The notes under the pieces were generated by a model. The model saw only the letters and a list, made by a program, of their open reading frames with translations, had not been told where the DNA came from and did no database searches. Both the position numbers and the translations under genes were made by a program. Positions 25,490 to 34,617 of a stretch of 53,962 bases of DNA are shown piece by piece (the first letter of the stretch is position 1; each line of letters begins with the position of its first letter). This DNA is from Gammaproteobacteria bacterium (GTDB lineage: Bacteria > Pseudomonadota > Gammaproteobacteria > Steroidobacterales > Steroidobacteraceae). Location: contig JAQGOF010000057.1 in the NCBI GenBank assembly GCA_028293745.1, positions 1 to 53,962 on the forward strand. Reading direction: 5' to 3'.

Positions 25490-26897
25490 GATCGACACCT
25501 CCCCAATTGTGCTTTCTCTTCAGAACGAGCGTCTCAAACGTGGATCTCATATGCTCCAGGGTGGGGAAGCGAAACTCATAATGACCACTGGTCTTCACAA
25601 CAGTTGCCTGTGTGATCTTCTGCACCTGATCGAAGAATTGACTTTTGGGGTCAGGTCTTCGTTGACTGTCGCGGCAATGCGTGAGATATCGTTGGTGAAA
25701 GTCAGGTCTGCCGACTGCTTCCGCAAAGCGCACGCCACCCTCATCCAGCCAGTTCAGGAGAAAATCCTGTATGGTATTCAACGAACGTACTGCCATATCT
25801 GCCCCACGTTCGTTATTACCCTCGGGTAGTTTACGGGGACTGAAGTTTGATATGTCGCGCTTGCGTAACAGGTCCATCAGCCCAGCAGCTCCACCGTTAT
25901 ACAATTCCTCATACACCTTGCCGAAGTAGGTGTGATCCTGTTTGTACTCGTGCTCCGGTATGTTGATCACACAGTATCGGCGTTCATCCATACTGAATGG
26001 CACTGCCCAGTCTTCATTTGAATCGATAATGACCCGCTTGTAGTTCTTCACGGTATAGCTGTTAATGTTTTTCGGCTCCACATCGGTGGTGGGCTCCGTG
26101 ATCAGCCCTTTCAGCCGTGAGTCCATTTCCTGATATCCGCCCCAAACGGTTTCATTGAGGAATACCACCAACTTGTTCTGGATGACACTATTGAATCGTC
26201 CAATCACGCGATCCATGTTCTGTGTTTGGTAGAAGTGATTACCGAAGATGAGCTCCAATGGCTTGATCACCGTTCCTTTGCCAACACCTTTGCCACCCCG
26301 AAAGACCAAGGCTACTTCAGGTCTCTCACCGGGTTTCTGCACTGCGTGTGCGTAATAATTTAGAATATAGTTGATGAGCGCTTCATTGCAATCGCAGATG
26401 TTGTTGCATAGATGATCCAGCCACATTGTTGGCTCACGTCGAAGGGCTAGCTCATCAATAGCAAGCCCCTGCCATAGATTCTTCTACGTTTGTTTGTGAC
26501 TGTTGGATGGATCAAAGACGAGTCCATCCAGGTACTCCCGTCTATCCTTGTGAGCTAGCCACTCATCAGCCATGTGCTTGAACTTTGTTGTTATTTTACC
26601 GTATTGATTCTCTTCCTGCACCATATAGGTCAGGTTGCCGTAGAGTGACTTGAAATCGTTGAAGGTGTAGTAATCCCAGGCGTCGGGCTGCTTGTCGAAG
26701 TCTCCCAACACACGAGCGCTGCCCGCCATGTTCAAGACGGCAAAGCGTTGGTTGAATTGTAGGAATAGAAAGTCGCGTTCAGTCTGCGCTTGCTCGTTAC
26801 ATTTTGCGATTGTTTGATCAGCTCTTTCGTCAGTCAGAAGTTTTTCTATTTCTACTCGACTACCAAGATCAAGCCTAAGTGATTGTTGCGTTGTCAT
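25482..26897 (-). pseudogene. P4-like primase/helicase (DUF5906) with in-frame TAG
   Basis: One frame from 26897 to 25482 is broken only by TAG at 26484-26486 (after FDPSNSHKQT; probably Tyr before). The frame resumes as KNLWQGLAIDELALRREPTM and carries an SF3-type helicase core: Walker A FRGGKGVGKGTVIKPLE, Walker B NKLVVFLNE, and the sensor RVIIDSNEDWAVPFSMDERR. The N-terminal 137 residues contain the linker typical of DUF5906 proteins. Such proteins initiate replication of satellite phages and plasmids. The 471-codon total is short for the family, so an N-terminal primase part may be lost. An internal ATG at 26426 could express the helicase part alone. Confidence 0.8.
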
Positions 26898-27545
26898 TGT
26901 TATTATTCCTTGACACGCACATGGAAAGGTATGGGAAGTGAGTCCCCAGAATTAGGGACTGTCCGTCTTTGAATGTGTCGTTGTCATCAGTTCGTGCCCA
27001 AGGTAATCACACCTTGTGCACCGAACTATTTAGTATCTGTGAATCTTTTTGTTTTTAGGCTGCTGAAGACAGCTCAAGCAAACTTATCACGGATACGAAA
27101 AAGCCTGAGTAGCGTTCACCACCCAGGCTTTTCATGATTGTTATGACATACGACTTATCAATGACAGCAATACTTATACCAGATCGCGTTCGATGTTGCA
27201 AGTTCGTTTGTTATTTGTGTTTGTTTGTCCATGTCAACAGTTAAGGGGGGAGGATATCGCTGCGTGCCCACGCTTCAGGGCGGATATTATTGTTTGTGTC
27301 AACGGTGCTGGTACTGGTGTAGCTGCCGTTTACGATTTCTTCCGTGCACGCCTCGAAGGCTTTGACCGCCTTGCCCTCAGTCCCTGGTATGCGTGTTCGG
27401 CAGGAAAATCACTTCAGCAGGTATCGCACTCAGGGGTAGGTCGGAAATTTTCTACAACCGTACATACATTAGTCGCACCTATGGGTGTATGAACGCCATG
27501 AAGTGATCGTACATAGATATGCTACCCCGGAGCAACTTTGAGAAC
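26898..27545. other. Intergenic stretch between replication gene and integrase
   Basis: Nothing clearly coding. A minus-strand frame near 27250-27400 reads EGKAVKAFEACTEEIVNG and similar without a start and looks like a remnant. The only firm element is the hairpin at 27098-27133. Confidence 0.4.
27098..27133. terminator. Bidirectional rho-independent terminator
   Basis: AAAAGCCTG and CAGGCTTTT pair around a 16-base loop with A/T-runs on both ends, between the integrase and the primase, both read leftwards. It would end the integrase transcript. Confidence 0.75.
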
Positions 27546-29012
27546 CTATCCGAAGCGCAGTCCTCGGTCGTGCAGGTATCGATGCCACAACGACACCCAG
27601 TCACGAACCTGCGTATCCAGCTCGCTGTAGCGCACACCGATTTCCATGAGCTGCTTCAAGCGACTTTGTTGATCGAGAACGCAAATGGCTGCTAGAGGGT
27701 TGCCATTCGTCAGCCTAGTCAGACGTGTCGAGACGGTATCCCGCAGGTTGTGAGCTGATATTGCAGGTTTCCCAGTGTCCCCGACACCCGCGAGCGCAGT
27801 TTCCGACCAGTCGAAATTGTTGAGCGGTTTTTCTGGTCGAGGTGGCAGCGCGCGTTGCGGTGTCACGAATCGAGACCCTCCAAACGAACGACATTGCTCC
27901 AGAAGAGTGTACAACTGCGGGGTTACCGGAAATTTGAACACTTTCTTTTTTCCCTTTGCCGTGTGACGGGGAAAGTGTATGACCTCGGAGAGAACCCAGG
28001 ACCACTCGATAGTGATCGCACGTTCCCGGCGAAAGCCTCCGGCCAAGACCAGCAGCACTGCCGCTCGATGGACCGGGTTTGCTTTCCATCCATTCAACCT
28101 GACGATCAATCGATCAAGCTCTGAATCACTCAGCGGTCGCGGTTCGTCTTCATTTACACCGAGCTTTCGACTGTTCCAGAGCCCCTTGCCTTCGGACATG
28201 ACCCTCGTAACGTTGGGTGGACGGTCCGCTTCTGAATCGATGCGCAGCCTTTGTACATTGATGATCTCCCGCAACATCTGGATCGCGTGGTCAGAAACCC
28301 TCCCACCTATCTGGATTGGTAGCGACACCGAGTTTTGATCCACAGAGTCGAGGCTGGAGTTATGTTCCAATGCGCATGGTGAATTCGCTTTTTTGGCCAA
28401 TCGCTGAGCCTGACCCAACCGGATCTCTTGATAGACAGACCTGTGTAGTCTCTTCACGTCGTCGCGCGTGAGGCTCCAGAGATGCGTCGTTTTGATCAGC
28501 TTCAGGCAAGCGTATCGGTTCCAAGTCTTGCGCACGCCGTCGATGGTGCGTGGTCGCGCGTGGTGGGATTCCAGCTCTCGGAGGTAGTAGCAGAGAGCCT
28601 CACCCACGGTGATGGCTTCAATGCTGTGATCGGCTACAGGGCGGTGTTCGCGACCCTGCTGTCGCCACGTGCCGCCGTCTCCTTGCAAGAGGCGCCGAAC
28701 AAGCGATGGCTTGTGCTCGGGCCATTCGAGAGCCCTACCTGACTGATCCTTCATGCGAGTTCGTCGCCCGCTGCCGCGATCCGGGCGCACCACGTAGAAC
28801 CAGTGGGCAGGCATCCGCACGGAGTGAGGCAGTCCCTGCTTCGCCCGTACAGCTACATACTTACCCGGAACTAGTTCGATTCCCCACCGATCATCTTCGA
28901 TGCTCCAGAAGACTGCCCGTGCGTCGCCCCAGTCCATACTTGCAAGCGCAGCGCTTGTCATCGAAATCCGGCAAGCAGTTTTCCCCATCTTTACCCCACT
29001 TTTGGTCCGCAT
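27546..29012 (-). CDS. int: Tyrosine recombinase (integrase) of the island
   Basis: 488 residues. The catalytic domain of the phage-integrase family is at the C-terminus: the first Arg region VLAGGFRRERAITIEWSW, HNLRDTVSTRLTRL with the H-x-x-R motif, and a tyrosine near the end (WHRYLHDRG or VRYSELD). The N-terminal 230 residues contain an arm and a core-binding region (IEAITVGEALCYYLRELESH). It is unusual in lacking the common 'lGH-s...T..Y' ending. It lies 127 bases from the intact tRNA and reads away from it into the island, the usual place for an element integrase. Confidence 0.85.
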   Translation of the reverse strand: MRTKSGVKMGKTACRISMTSAALASMDWGDARAVFWSIEDDRWGIELVPGKYVAVRAKQGLPHSVRMPAHWFYVVRPDRGSGRRTRMKDQSGRALEWPEHKPSLVRRLLQGDGGTWRQQGREHRPVADHSIEAITVGEALCYYLRELESHHARPRTIDGVRKTWNRYACLKLIKTTHLWSLTRDDVKRLHRSVYQEIRLGQAQRLAKKANSPCALEHNSSLDSVDQNSVSLPIQIGGRVSDHAIQMLREIINVQRLRIDSEADRPPNVTRVMSEGKGLWNSRKLGVNEDEPRPLSDSELDRLIVRLNGWKANPVHRAAVLLVLAGGFRRERAITIEWSWVLSEVIHFPRHTAKGKKKVFKFPVTPQLYTLLEQCRSFGGSRFVTPQRALPPRPEKPLNNFDWSETALAGVGDTGKPAISAHNLRDTVSTRLTRLTNGNPLAAICVLDQQSRLKQLMEIGVRYSELDTQVRDWVSLWHRYLHDRGLRFG

Positions 29013-29138
29013 CTGGTACGCAGAATCGCAAAGCAGGGTGAAAACGCAGCTTGAATTACCCTTAGACGTCTCGATCAGAACGTTAACGACTTCAAACGCT
29101 TAGCAGCGTCCGTCATCATCGGTTAAGCTATCCGGTCT

Positions 29139-29183
29139 TCGCGCCCGTAGCTCAGATGGATAGAGTGGCAGCCTCCGAAGCTG
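29139..29183 (+). repeat. Right attachment repeat
   Basis: 45 bases identical to 14719-14763, covering two bases before the tRNA and its 5' 43 bases. This is the right boundary (attR). The strand exchange point is somewhere in the repeat, most probably in the anticodon arm. Confidence 0.9.
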
Positions 29184-29217
29184 CAGGTCGCTGGTTCGAA
29201 TCCAGTCGGGCGCGCCA
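29141..29217 (+). tRNA. tRNA-Arg(CCG)
   Basis: 77 bases with a full cloverleaf: acceptor GCGCCCG/CGGGCGC, D arm GCTC/GAGT, anticodon stem GCAGC/GCTGC with loop CTCCGAA (anticodon CCG), and T arm with TTCGAAT. CCA is encoded. It decodes CGG. Its 5' half lies inside the island's repeat and its 3' half is host sequence. The upstream region is therefore island DNA, where I see no strong promoter. Confidence 0.95.
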
Positions 29218-29316
29218 ATCTACACGGTGTCCATTCCGGGGACATCGGTAACAGCCTTCCTCCGATGGAGCCCGTCCGCGGCCTGCTGGCCGGCGGCAGT
29301 TGGGAGGCCGCCTGGC

Positions 29317-29598
29317 CTACTGCTGCCAGGTAGCCGGCAGCCCTGAGGCCTTCAATGCGTGGTCGATCTGGTTGCGAGCTTCCTCGGCGGTGGGAGCTGC
29401 GAGCAGGCTTCGGGCGACGGAATTGAGGTACAGGGTGAGCGTGTTCTTGTTGGGAGCCGGCTTCGCGAGCTCCTGGTCGACGGCGGCGAGGGCCTCGTCG
29501 ATGTCGCCTACATCGCAATTGTCGAGTTTGGCGCGGTGGGCGGCCTGCCGGGCCGCGGCAACCGCTTTCTCTAGTCTGTATACGGCTTCGTGATCCAT
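29317..29598 (-). CDS. Hypothetical small helical protein
   Basis: 93 residues, all-helical and Ala-rich (MDHEAVYRLEKAVAAARQAA, then AEEARNQIDHALKASGLPA). No family is recognised. It lies 47 bases after korB on the same strand and may be the last gene of that operon. Host-type composition. Confidence 0.5.
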   Translation of the reverse strand: MDHEAVYRLEKAVAAARQAAHRAKLDNCDVGDIDEALAAVDQELAKPAPNKNTLTLYLNSVARSLLAAPTAEEARNQIDHALKASGLPATWQQ

Positions 29599-29645
29599 TT
29601 TGTGCCCTGGTCGGCCTTTGGATTCGAAGGCAGCACGGGCCGTGC

Positions 29646-30701
29646 CTATCGGTAGCGCGAGAGTATCTTCTCCAACCCCTTGGCGCCCGGCGAGAGCTTC
29701 TCATAGGGAATGCTGTTGAGCGGCTCAGCCGGCGTTCCATTCAGGGTGTGGAACTCGTTCTGGGAGGGCTCGACGAACAGCAGGCCGGTCAGGTACTCGC
29801 CGTCTTTCATCCGCTCCTGGATGTACACCTGGGCGGCGCTGCGGTTGGTGGGGTCGTAGCCGTCTTCGCACTTGCGCAGCACGATGCGGCTGCCGTCGTG
29901 CATGACTAAGGGGAGGGCCTCCCCGGGGCCGTAGTTTGCGGTGATTTCCCGCTCCAGGGGGATGAAGTCGGCGTGCACGGCGGGCTCGTAGTGCTCGCGG
30001 GTGTAGGCGTAGCTCTTGGTCGAGCCTTCGTGGTCGTTGAAGGTCACGCAGGGGGACAGCACGTCGATCAGGGCGAAGCCGTTGTGATTGAGCCCTGCCT
30101 GGATGAGGGGCACGAGTTGGCTCTTGTCACCGGAGAAACTGCGGGCGACGAAGGACGCGCCCAGGGTCATGGCCAGCAGCACGGGATCGATGGGCGGCTG
30201 GAAGTTGGTTTCGCCTTTCTTGGCCTTGCTGCCGACGTCGGCGGAGGCGGAGAATTGTCCCTTGGTCAACCCGTACACGCCGTTGTTCTCGATGATGTAC
30301 AGCATGTTGAGATTGCGGCGAATGGCGTGGCAGAACTGTCCGAGTCCGATGGACAGGGTATCGCCGTCGCCGGACACGCCGATGTACTTCAGTTGACGGT
30401 TCGCGGCGTTCGCGCCCATCGCGATGGAGGGCATGCGGCCGTGCACCGAGTTGAAGCCATGTCCGCCGCTGACGAAATACGCCGTCGTCTTTGAAGAGCA
30501 ACCAATGCCCGAGAGCTTGACGAGATTTTGCGGCTCGATTGACAGCTCCCACGCGGCTTCGACAATGGCCGCGGTGATGGAGTCGTGTCCGCATCCGGCG
30601 CACAGTGTTGACAGGGCGCCTTCATAGTCGCGGCGGGTGAATCCGAGGCCGTTCTTGGGCAGCGACGGGTGGGCGATCTTCGGTTTGGCGATGAAAGTCA
30701 T
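29646..30701 (-). CDS. korB: 2-oxoacid:ferredoxin oxidoreductase, beta subunit
   Basis: 351 residues. The thiamine-diphosphate-binding subunit, with CAGCGHDSITAAIVEAAW, the TPP/Mg motif GDGDTLSIGLGQF and NNGVYGLTKGQFSAS. With KorA it converts a 2-oxoacid (2-oxoglutarate is most usual) and CoA to acyl-CoA, CO2 and reduced ferredoxin. It lies 9 bases after korA. The substrate is not proved by sequence; pyruvate or branched-chain 2-oxoacids are alternatives. Confidence 0.9.
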   Translation of the reverse strand: MTFIAKPKIAHPSLPKNGLGFTRRDYEGALSTLCAGCGHDSITAAIVEAAWELSIEPQNLVKLSGIGCSSKTTAYFVSGGHGFNSVHGRMPSIAMGANAANRQLKYIGVSGDGDTLSIGLGQFCHAIRRNLNMLYIIENNGVYGLTKGQFSASADVGSKAKKGETNFQPPIDPVLLAMTLGASFVARSFSGDKSQLVPLIQAGLNHNGFALIDVLSPCVTFNDHEGSTKSYAYTREHYEPAVHADFIPLEREITANYGPGEALPLVMHDGSRIVLRKCEDGYDPTNRSAAQVYIQERMKDGEYLTGLLFVEPSQNEFHTLNGTPAEPLNSIPYEKLSPGAKGLEKILSRYR

Positions 30702-30710
30702 GTGTGTATC

Positions 30711-32552
30711 TCAACCGTGCGCGGCATCTTTGGGCTGCAGCTTGGGCGTGGGCCGCACTTCCGCCAGCACTCCCTCGACGATGAAGGTCGATGAGATCGG
30801 CAGTCCGCTGTAGGACAGCAGGGAACGCAGCTTCGACTTCTCGACCGCGGTCTCGAGGGTCAACAGTGACTTGAATTGGGCGTCGCGATTCTGTTCGACG
30901 ACGAACAGCACCTTGTGTGCGCTCAGGAAGCGCTCGACATCCTCGCTGAATGGAAATGCGCGCACGCGCATGTAATCCACTCCAACACCCTGGGCCTTCA
31001 GAACATCCATGGCCTCGCGAACCGCGCCGTCGCAGCTGCCGATGGAAACGATGCCGATGTCGCTGGCGGCGGTTGCGTCGATGACGGCGCGCGGGACGAG
31101 CTTTTTGGCGGTATCCCACTTCTTCAGCAGCCGGTCCAGAACGATCTGGTACTCGACCGAATCTTCGGTGTAGGCGCCGTACTGGGAATGTCCGGAGCCG
31201 CGAGTGAAGTACGCAGCCTTGGGATGCACGCCGGGCAGAGTCCGATAGCCGATGCCATCGCCATCCTTGTCCTGGTAGCGGTAGAACTTCTCGAGCTTCA
31301 GAACCTCTTCTTTGGCGAGCATCTTGCCGCGATCGGGACGGTAGCTGTCGTCCCACTTCAGATCGCGACACATCCAGTCGTTCATGCCGATGTCGATGTC
31401 GGACAAGACCAGTACGGGCGTTTGCAGCCGCTCAGTGAGATCGAATGCCTGCGCCGCCATGTAGAAACATTCTTCCGGGTTGGCCGGGTACAGACACACA
31501 TGGCGGGTATCACCATGCGAGGCGTAGGCGCACTCCATGAGGTCGCACTGCTGCGTGCGGGTCGGCATCCCCGTGGAGGGACCCACGCGCTGGATGTCGA
31601 ACACCACCGCCGGCACTTCGGCGTAGTAGGCAAGCCCCAGGAACTCGTTCATCAGCGAAATACCAGGCCCGGAGGTCGCCGTGAACGCGCGCGTGCCATT
31701 CCAGGCCGCGCCGATCACCATGCCAATGGCGGCCAACTCGTCTTCGGCCTGTATGAAGGCGAAGTTCCTGGCTCCAGTCTCGGGATCCACCCGCAAACGG
31801 TCGCAGAACACCTTGTAGGCATCCATGAGCGAGGTCGAGGGTGTAATCGGATACCAGGCGGCAACGGTGGCGCCGGCGTAAATACAACCCAACGCCGCAG
31901 CCGTGTTTCCGTCGATCATGATGTAGCCCGCCGTCGCATCCATCTTCTGCACGTGCATCGGCAACGGGCAGGTGAAATTCTGGCGGGTGTAGTCGTAACC
32001 GAGCTGGATGGCCTTCATGTTGCTTTCGACGAGCTGCGGCTTCTTCGCATACGTCTCGGCCAGCAACTCACGAATGCGCTCGACGTCCAGATCGAGAAGC
32101 GCGGCCAGCACTCCGGCATAGCAGATGTTCTTCATCAGGATGCGCGTGCGCACCCCGTTGAAGTTTTCGTTGCAAAGCCGGGCCAGTGGCACGCCAATGA
32201 CCGTAATGTCCTCCCGCTTGAGCAGCGCCGGCCGCGGCCAGGTGGAGTCGTAGACCAGGTAGCCGCCCGGAGCGATTTCCTTCACGTCCCGGGCATACGT
32301 CTCGGCATTCATGGCAACCATGATGTCAACACGGCCTGAGCGGGCGACGTGTCCGTCCTTGGTGACGCGAATTTCGTACCAGGTCGGCAGGCCCTGGATG
32401 TTGGAGGGGAAGTAGTTCTTCCCCATGACGGGAATGCCACTTCGGAAGATCGACTTCATCAGCAGGCTGTTGGCGCTGGCCGAGCCGGTGCCGTTCACCG
32501 TCGCGATCTTGATGACGAAGTCGTTGATACGGGCTGAAGTTGCTGGGGACAT
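30711..32552 (-). CDS. korA: 2-oxoacid:ferredoxin oxidoreductase, gamma-alpha fusion subunit
   Basis: 613 residues from the ATG at 32552, which has AAGGT 7 bases upstream. Residues 1-190 are the gamma domain (VNGTGSASANSLLMKSIFRS); the rest is the alpha pyrimidine-binding domain (AAWYPITPSTSLMDAYKVF, then TATSGPGISLMNEFLGLAYY). Such gamma-alpha fusions are typical of KorAB. A second, longer frame from 32702 is less likely. The gene lies between the flavoprotein (19 bases upstream) and korB. Confidence 0.9.
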   Translation of the reverse strand: MSPATSARINDFVIKIATVNGTGSASANSLLMKSIFRSGIPVMGKNYFPSNIQGLPTWYEIRVTKDGHVARSGRVDIMVAMNAETYARDVKEIAPGGYLVYDSTWPRPALLKREDITVIGVPLARLCNENFNGVRTRILMKNICYAGVLAALLDLDVERIRELLAETYAKKPQLVESNMKAIQLGYDYTRQNFTCPLPMHVQKMDATAGYIMIDGNTAAALGCIYAGATVAAWYPITPSTSLMDAYKVFCDRLRVDPETGARNFAFIQAEDELAAIGMVIGAAWNGTRAFTATSGPGISLMNEFLGLAYYAEVPAVVFDIQRVGPSTGMPTRTQQCDLMECAYASHGDTRHVCLYPANPEECFYMAAQAFDLTERLQTPVLVLSDIDIGMNDWMCRDLKWDDSYRPDRGKMLAKEEVLKLEKFYRYQDKDGDGIGYRTLPGVHPKAAYFTRGSGHSQYGAYTEDSVEYQIVLDRLLKKWDTAKKLVPRAVIDATAASDIGIVSIGSCDGAVREAMDVLKAQGVGVDYMRVRAFPFSEDVERFLSAHKVLFVVEQNRDAQFKSLLTLETAVEKSKLRSLLSYSGLPISSTFIVEGVLAEVRPTPKLQPKDAAHG

Positions 32553-32571
32553 GAGTACCTTTTGCGGATCT

Positions 32572-34386
32572 TCAGGCGATCTTCGGTTCCTTCGCCTGCA
32601 AGTCACGCGCTTCATCGACGGCAAGCGGCCAGTGCACATAGGATTTCTGCATGTCCCAGGCTGCGGTTGGGCAGCGCTCCGCGCAGAGCCCGCAGTGAAC
32701 ACACAGGTCCTCGTCCTTCACCATGACACGGCCGGTCTGCGGCAATCCCGCCGAGACGAGCAGGGGCTGTGCCAGGTTTTTGGCCGGCGCCTTGAGGCGC
32801 GTGCGCAGGTCGGCTTCCTCGCCGTTCTGGGTGATCGTCAGGCAATCCACCGGACAGATGTCGATACAGGCGTCGCATTCGATGCACAGCTTCGCCGTGA
32901 ATACCGTCTGCACGTCGCAGTTCAGGCAGCGCTGCACTTCCTGGGCCGCAGCTTCCGCAGTGAAGCCGAGCTCCACTTCGATGTTGAGTTTCTTGAAGCG
33001 TTCCTTGAGCGAGACGTGCGGCATGAGCCGGCGCTCGACGGGTGCGTAGTCGTTGGAGTACGACCATTCGTGCATGCCCATTTTGCGGCTCTGCAGGTTC
33101 ACGCCGGGGGCGAGGCGGTCCGCGACGGACTGGCCCTCGCAATGCCGATGGATGGAGATTGCGGCCTGGTGGCCGTGCTCCACGGCCCAGATGATGTTCT
33201 TGGGTCCGAACGCGGCGTCGCCGCCGAAGAACAGACCGGGGCGGGTTGACTGGAAAGTGACCTTGTCGACGTGGGGCACGTCCCACTTGTCGAACTGGAT
33301 ACCCAGATCGCGCTCGATCCACGGGAAGGCATTTTCCTGGCCGATGGCAAGGATCACATCGTCCGCCGGCAGGAACTCCTCGCCGATAGTGCGCTCGGCT
33401 GTGATGCGCCCTTGCGCATCGAGGTCATATTCCATCTTGTCGAACATCATCCCCACGAGTTTTCCGTTCTCGACGACAAACGCCTTGGGCGCCCGGTTGA
33501 TGACGATCTCGACGCTCTCCTCTTCGGCGTCGTCGAGCTCCCACGCGGAAGCCTTGAAGAAGCCGCGCGGCTTGCGCGCCATCACTTTCACGTTCTTCGC
33601 GCCGAGTCGCAGGCTGGTGCGGCAGCAGTCCATCGCGGTGTTGCCGACGCCGATGATGAGCACCCGCTCGCCGATCTTCGAGATATGGCCAAACGCCACG
33701 GACTCGAGCCACGCGATGCCGATGTGAATGTTGGCCGCGCCCGCTTCCCGGCCCGGAAGTTTCAGCTCCTTGCCTTTGGGCGCTCCGGAGCCGACGAACA
33801 CGGCATCGAAGCCGCCGCTCGCCAGCAGCTCGCGCATGCTGGCGATGGGGTGGTTGAGCTTCAGATCGACGCCCATGGCGGTGATCATCGCGATCTCTTC
33901 ATCGATCACGGTGGCGGGAAGGCGGAAGGAGGGAATGTTGGTCCGCATCAACCCGCCGGGCTCGCCGTACTGCTCGAAGATCGTGACCTGGTAGCCGAGC
34001 GGCATGAGGTCGTTCGCCACGGTCAGCGACGCCGTGCCCGCGCCGATGCAGGCCACCCGCCTGCCGTTCTTGATCTTGGGAATCTTGGGTAGCAGCGCCG
34101 TCACATCGTCCCGGTGGTCGGCGGCAACCCGCTTGAGCCGGCAGATGGCGACGGGCTTTTCCTCGACGCGCCCGCGGCGGCAGGCCGGCTCACAGGGCCG
34201 ATCGCACACCCGTCCCAGGATCCCCGGAAACACATTCGAGTGCCGGTTCACCATGTACGCCTCGGTGAAGCGGCCCTGGGCGATCAGCCGGATGTATTCG
34301 GGGACATCGGTGTGGGCCGGACAGGCCCACTGGCAATCCACGACTCTATGGTAGTAGTCGGGATGCGAAGTATCGGTTGGTTCCAT
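32572..34386 (-). CDS. GltD-like flavoprotein with C-terminal 2[4Fe-4S] ferredoxin domain
   Basis: 604 residues. Residues 1-75 are a GltD-type iron-sulfur/helical domain (VVDCQWACPAHTDVPEYIRL, GRVCDRPCEPACRRGRVEEK). The FAD Rossmann motif is CIGAGTASLTVANDLM, the NAD(P) motif IIGVGNTAMDCCRTSLRLG, and the FAD-closing ATG-like motif FGGDAAFGPKNIIWAVEHG. The C-terminal ferredoxin module has CIECDACIDICPVDC and CVHCGLCAERCPTAA. It probably moves electrons between reduced ferredoxin from KorAB and NAD(P). It is first in the operon. Confidence 0.88.
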   Translation of the reverse strand: MEPTDTSHPDYYHRVVDCQWACPAHTDVPEYIRLIAQGRFTEAYMVNRHSNVFPGILGRVCDRPCEPACRRGRVEEKPVAICRLKRVAADHRDDVTALLPKIPKIKNGRRVACIGAGTASLTVANDLMPLGYQVTIFEQYGEPGGLMRTNIPSFRLPATVIDEEIAMITAMGVDLKLNHPIASMRELLASGGFDAVFVGSGAPKGKELKLPGREAGAANIHIGIAWLESVAFGHISKIGERVLIIGVGNTAMDCCRTSLRLGAKNVKVMARKPRGFFKASAWELDDAEEESVEIVINRAPKAFVVENGKLVGMMFDKMEYDLDAQGRITAERTIGEEFLPADDVILAIGQENAFPWIERDLGIQFDKWDVPHVDKVTFQSTRPGLFFGGDAAFGPKNIIWAVEHGHQAAISIHRHCEGQSVADRLAPGVNLQSRKMGMHEWSYSNDYAPVERRLMPHVSLKERFKKLNIEVELGFTAEAAAQEVQRCLNCDVQTVFTAKLCIECDACIDICPVDCLTITQNGEEADLRTRLKAPAKNLAQPLLVSAGLPQTGRVMVKDEDLCVHCGLCAERCPTAAWDMQKSYVHWPLAVDEARDLQAKEPKIA

Positions 34387-34430
34387 TCAAAGCCGCGTCG
34401 GCGGAGCCCCCTATTGGTGCAGGGGGAGTG

Positions 34431-34469
34431 AGTATAGAGGGGCGCTGCAGAATGTCACCATGGGTGACA
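34431..34469 (-). promoter_or_regulatory. Promoter of the KOR operon with overlapping palindrome
   Basis: Read on the minus strand, GTGACA (-35, 34453-34458) and TATACT (-10, 34431-34436) are 16 bases apart. The -35 box is one arm of the perfect inverted repeat TGTCACC-ATG-GGTGACA (34453-34469), a likely operator. The start of transcription would be about 40 bases before the first gene. Confidence 0.65.
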
Positions 34470-34617
34470 GGTGTGTCTTGTATAGGAACAGTTTTTGTAA
34501 TTTAGACTGTGTCCAGGAGGCGCGGAACGGCCCGATTCGGGGGGCCGAAGGGGCACCGAACCCGGAAGCGTCGCAGCTGGCGCCGGATTGGGTTCGGCCG
34601 CAGGCTAAAATATTAAC

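Larger units (their letters stand above)
14719..29183. mobile_element. Integrated genomic island at tRNA-Arg(CCG), P4-satellite-like
   Basis: About 14.4 kb bounded by 45-bp direct repeats. It carries a tyrosine integrase beside the intact tRNA, a P4-type primase/helicase, two serine recombinases, an IS66 fragment, and accessory genes with defence-type domains. Its sequence is visibly richer in A/T than the flanks. No structural phage genes or conjugation genes are seen, so it fits a satellite-like or integrase-mobilised element. The replication gene carries a stop, so autonomous replication is probably lost. Confidence 0.88.

Noticed and set aside
26484..26486. TAG read as a sense codon (stop reassignment) in the island
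   Set aside because: Other island genes, such as the RHH gene, end at TAG in the expected place, so a simple nonsense mutation is more likely.
27193..27492. 99-codon plus-strand frame between primase and integrase
   Set aside because: Unlike any protein I know, no ribosome site, and composition not gene-like; the minus strand shows a remnant instead.
30876..32339. 487-codon plus-strand frame opposite korA
   Set aside because: It is the antisense shadow of a well-supported gene; its sequence resembles no family and such long shadows are common in GC-rich DNA.
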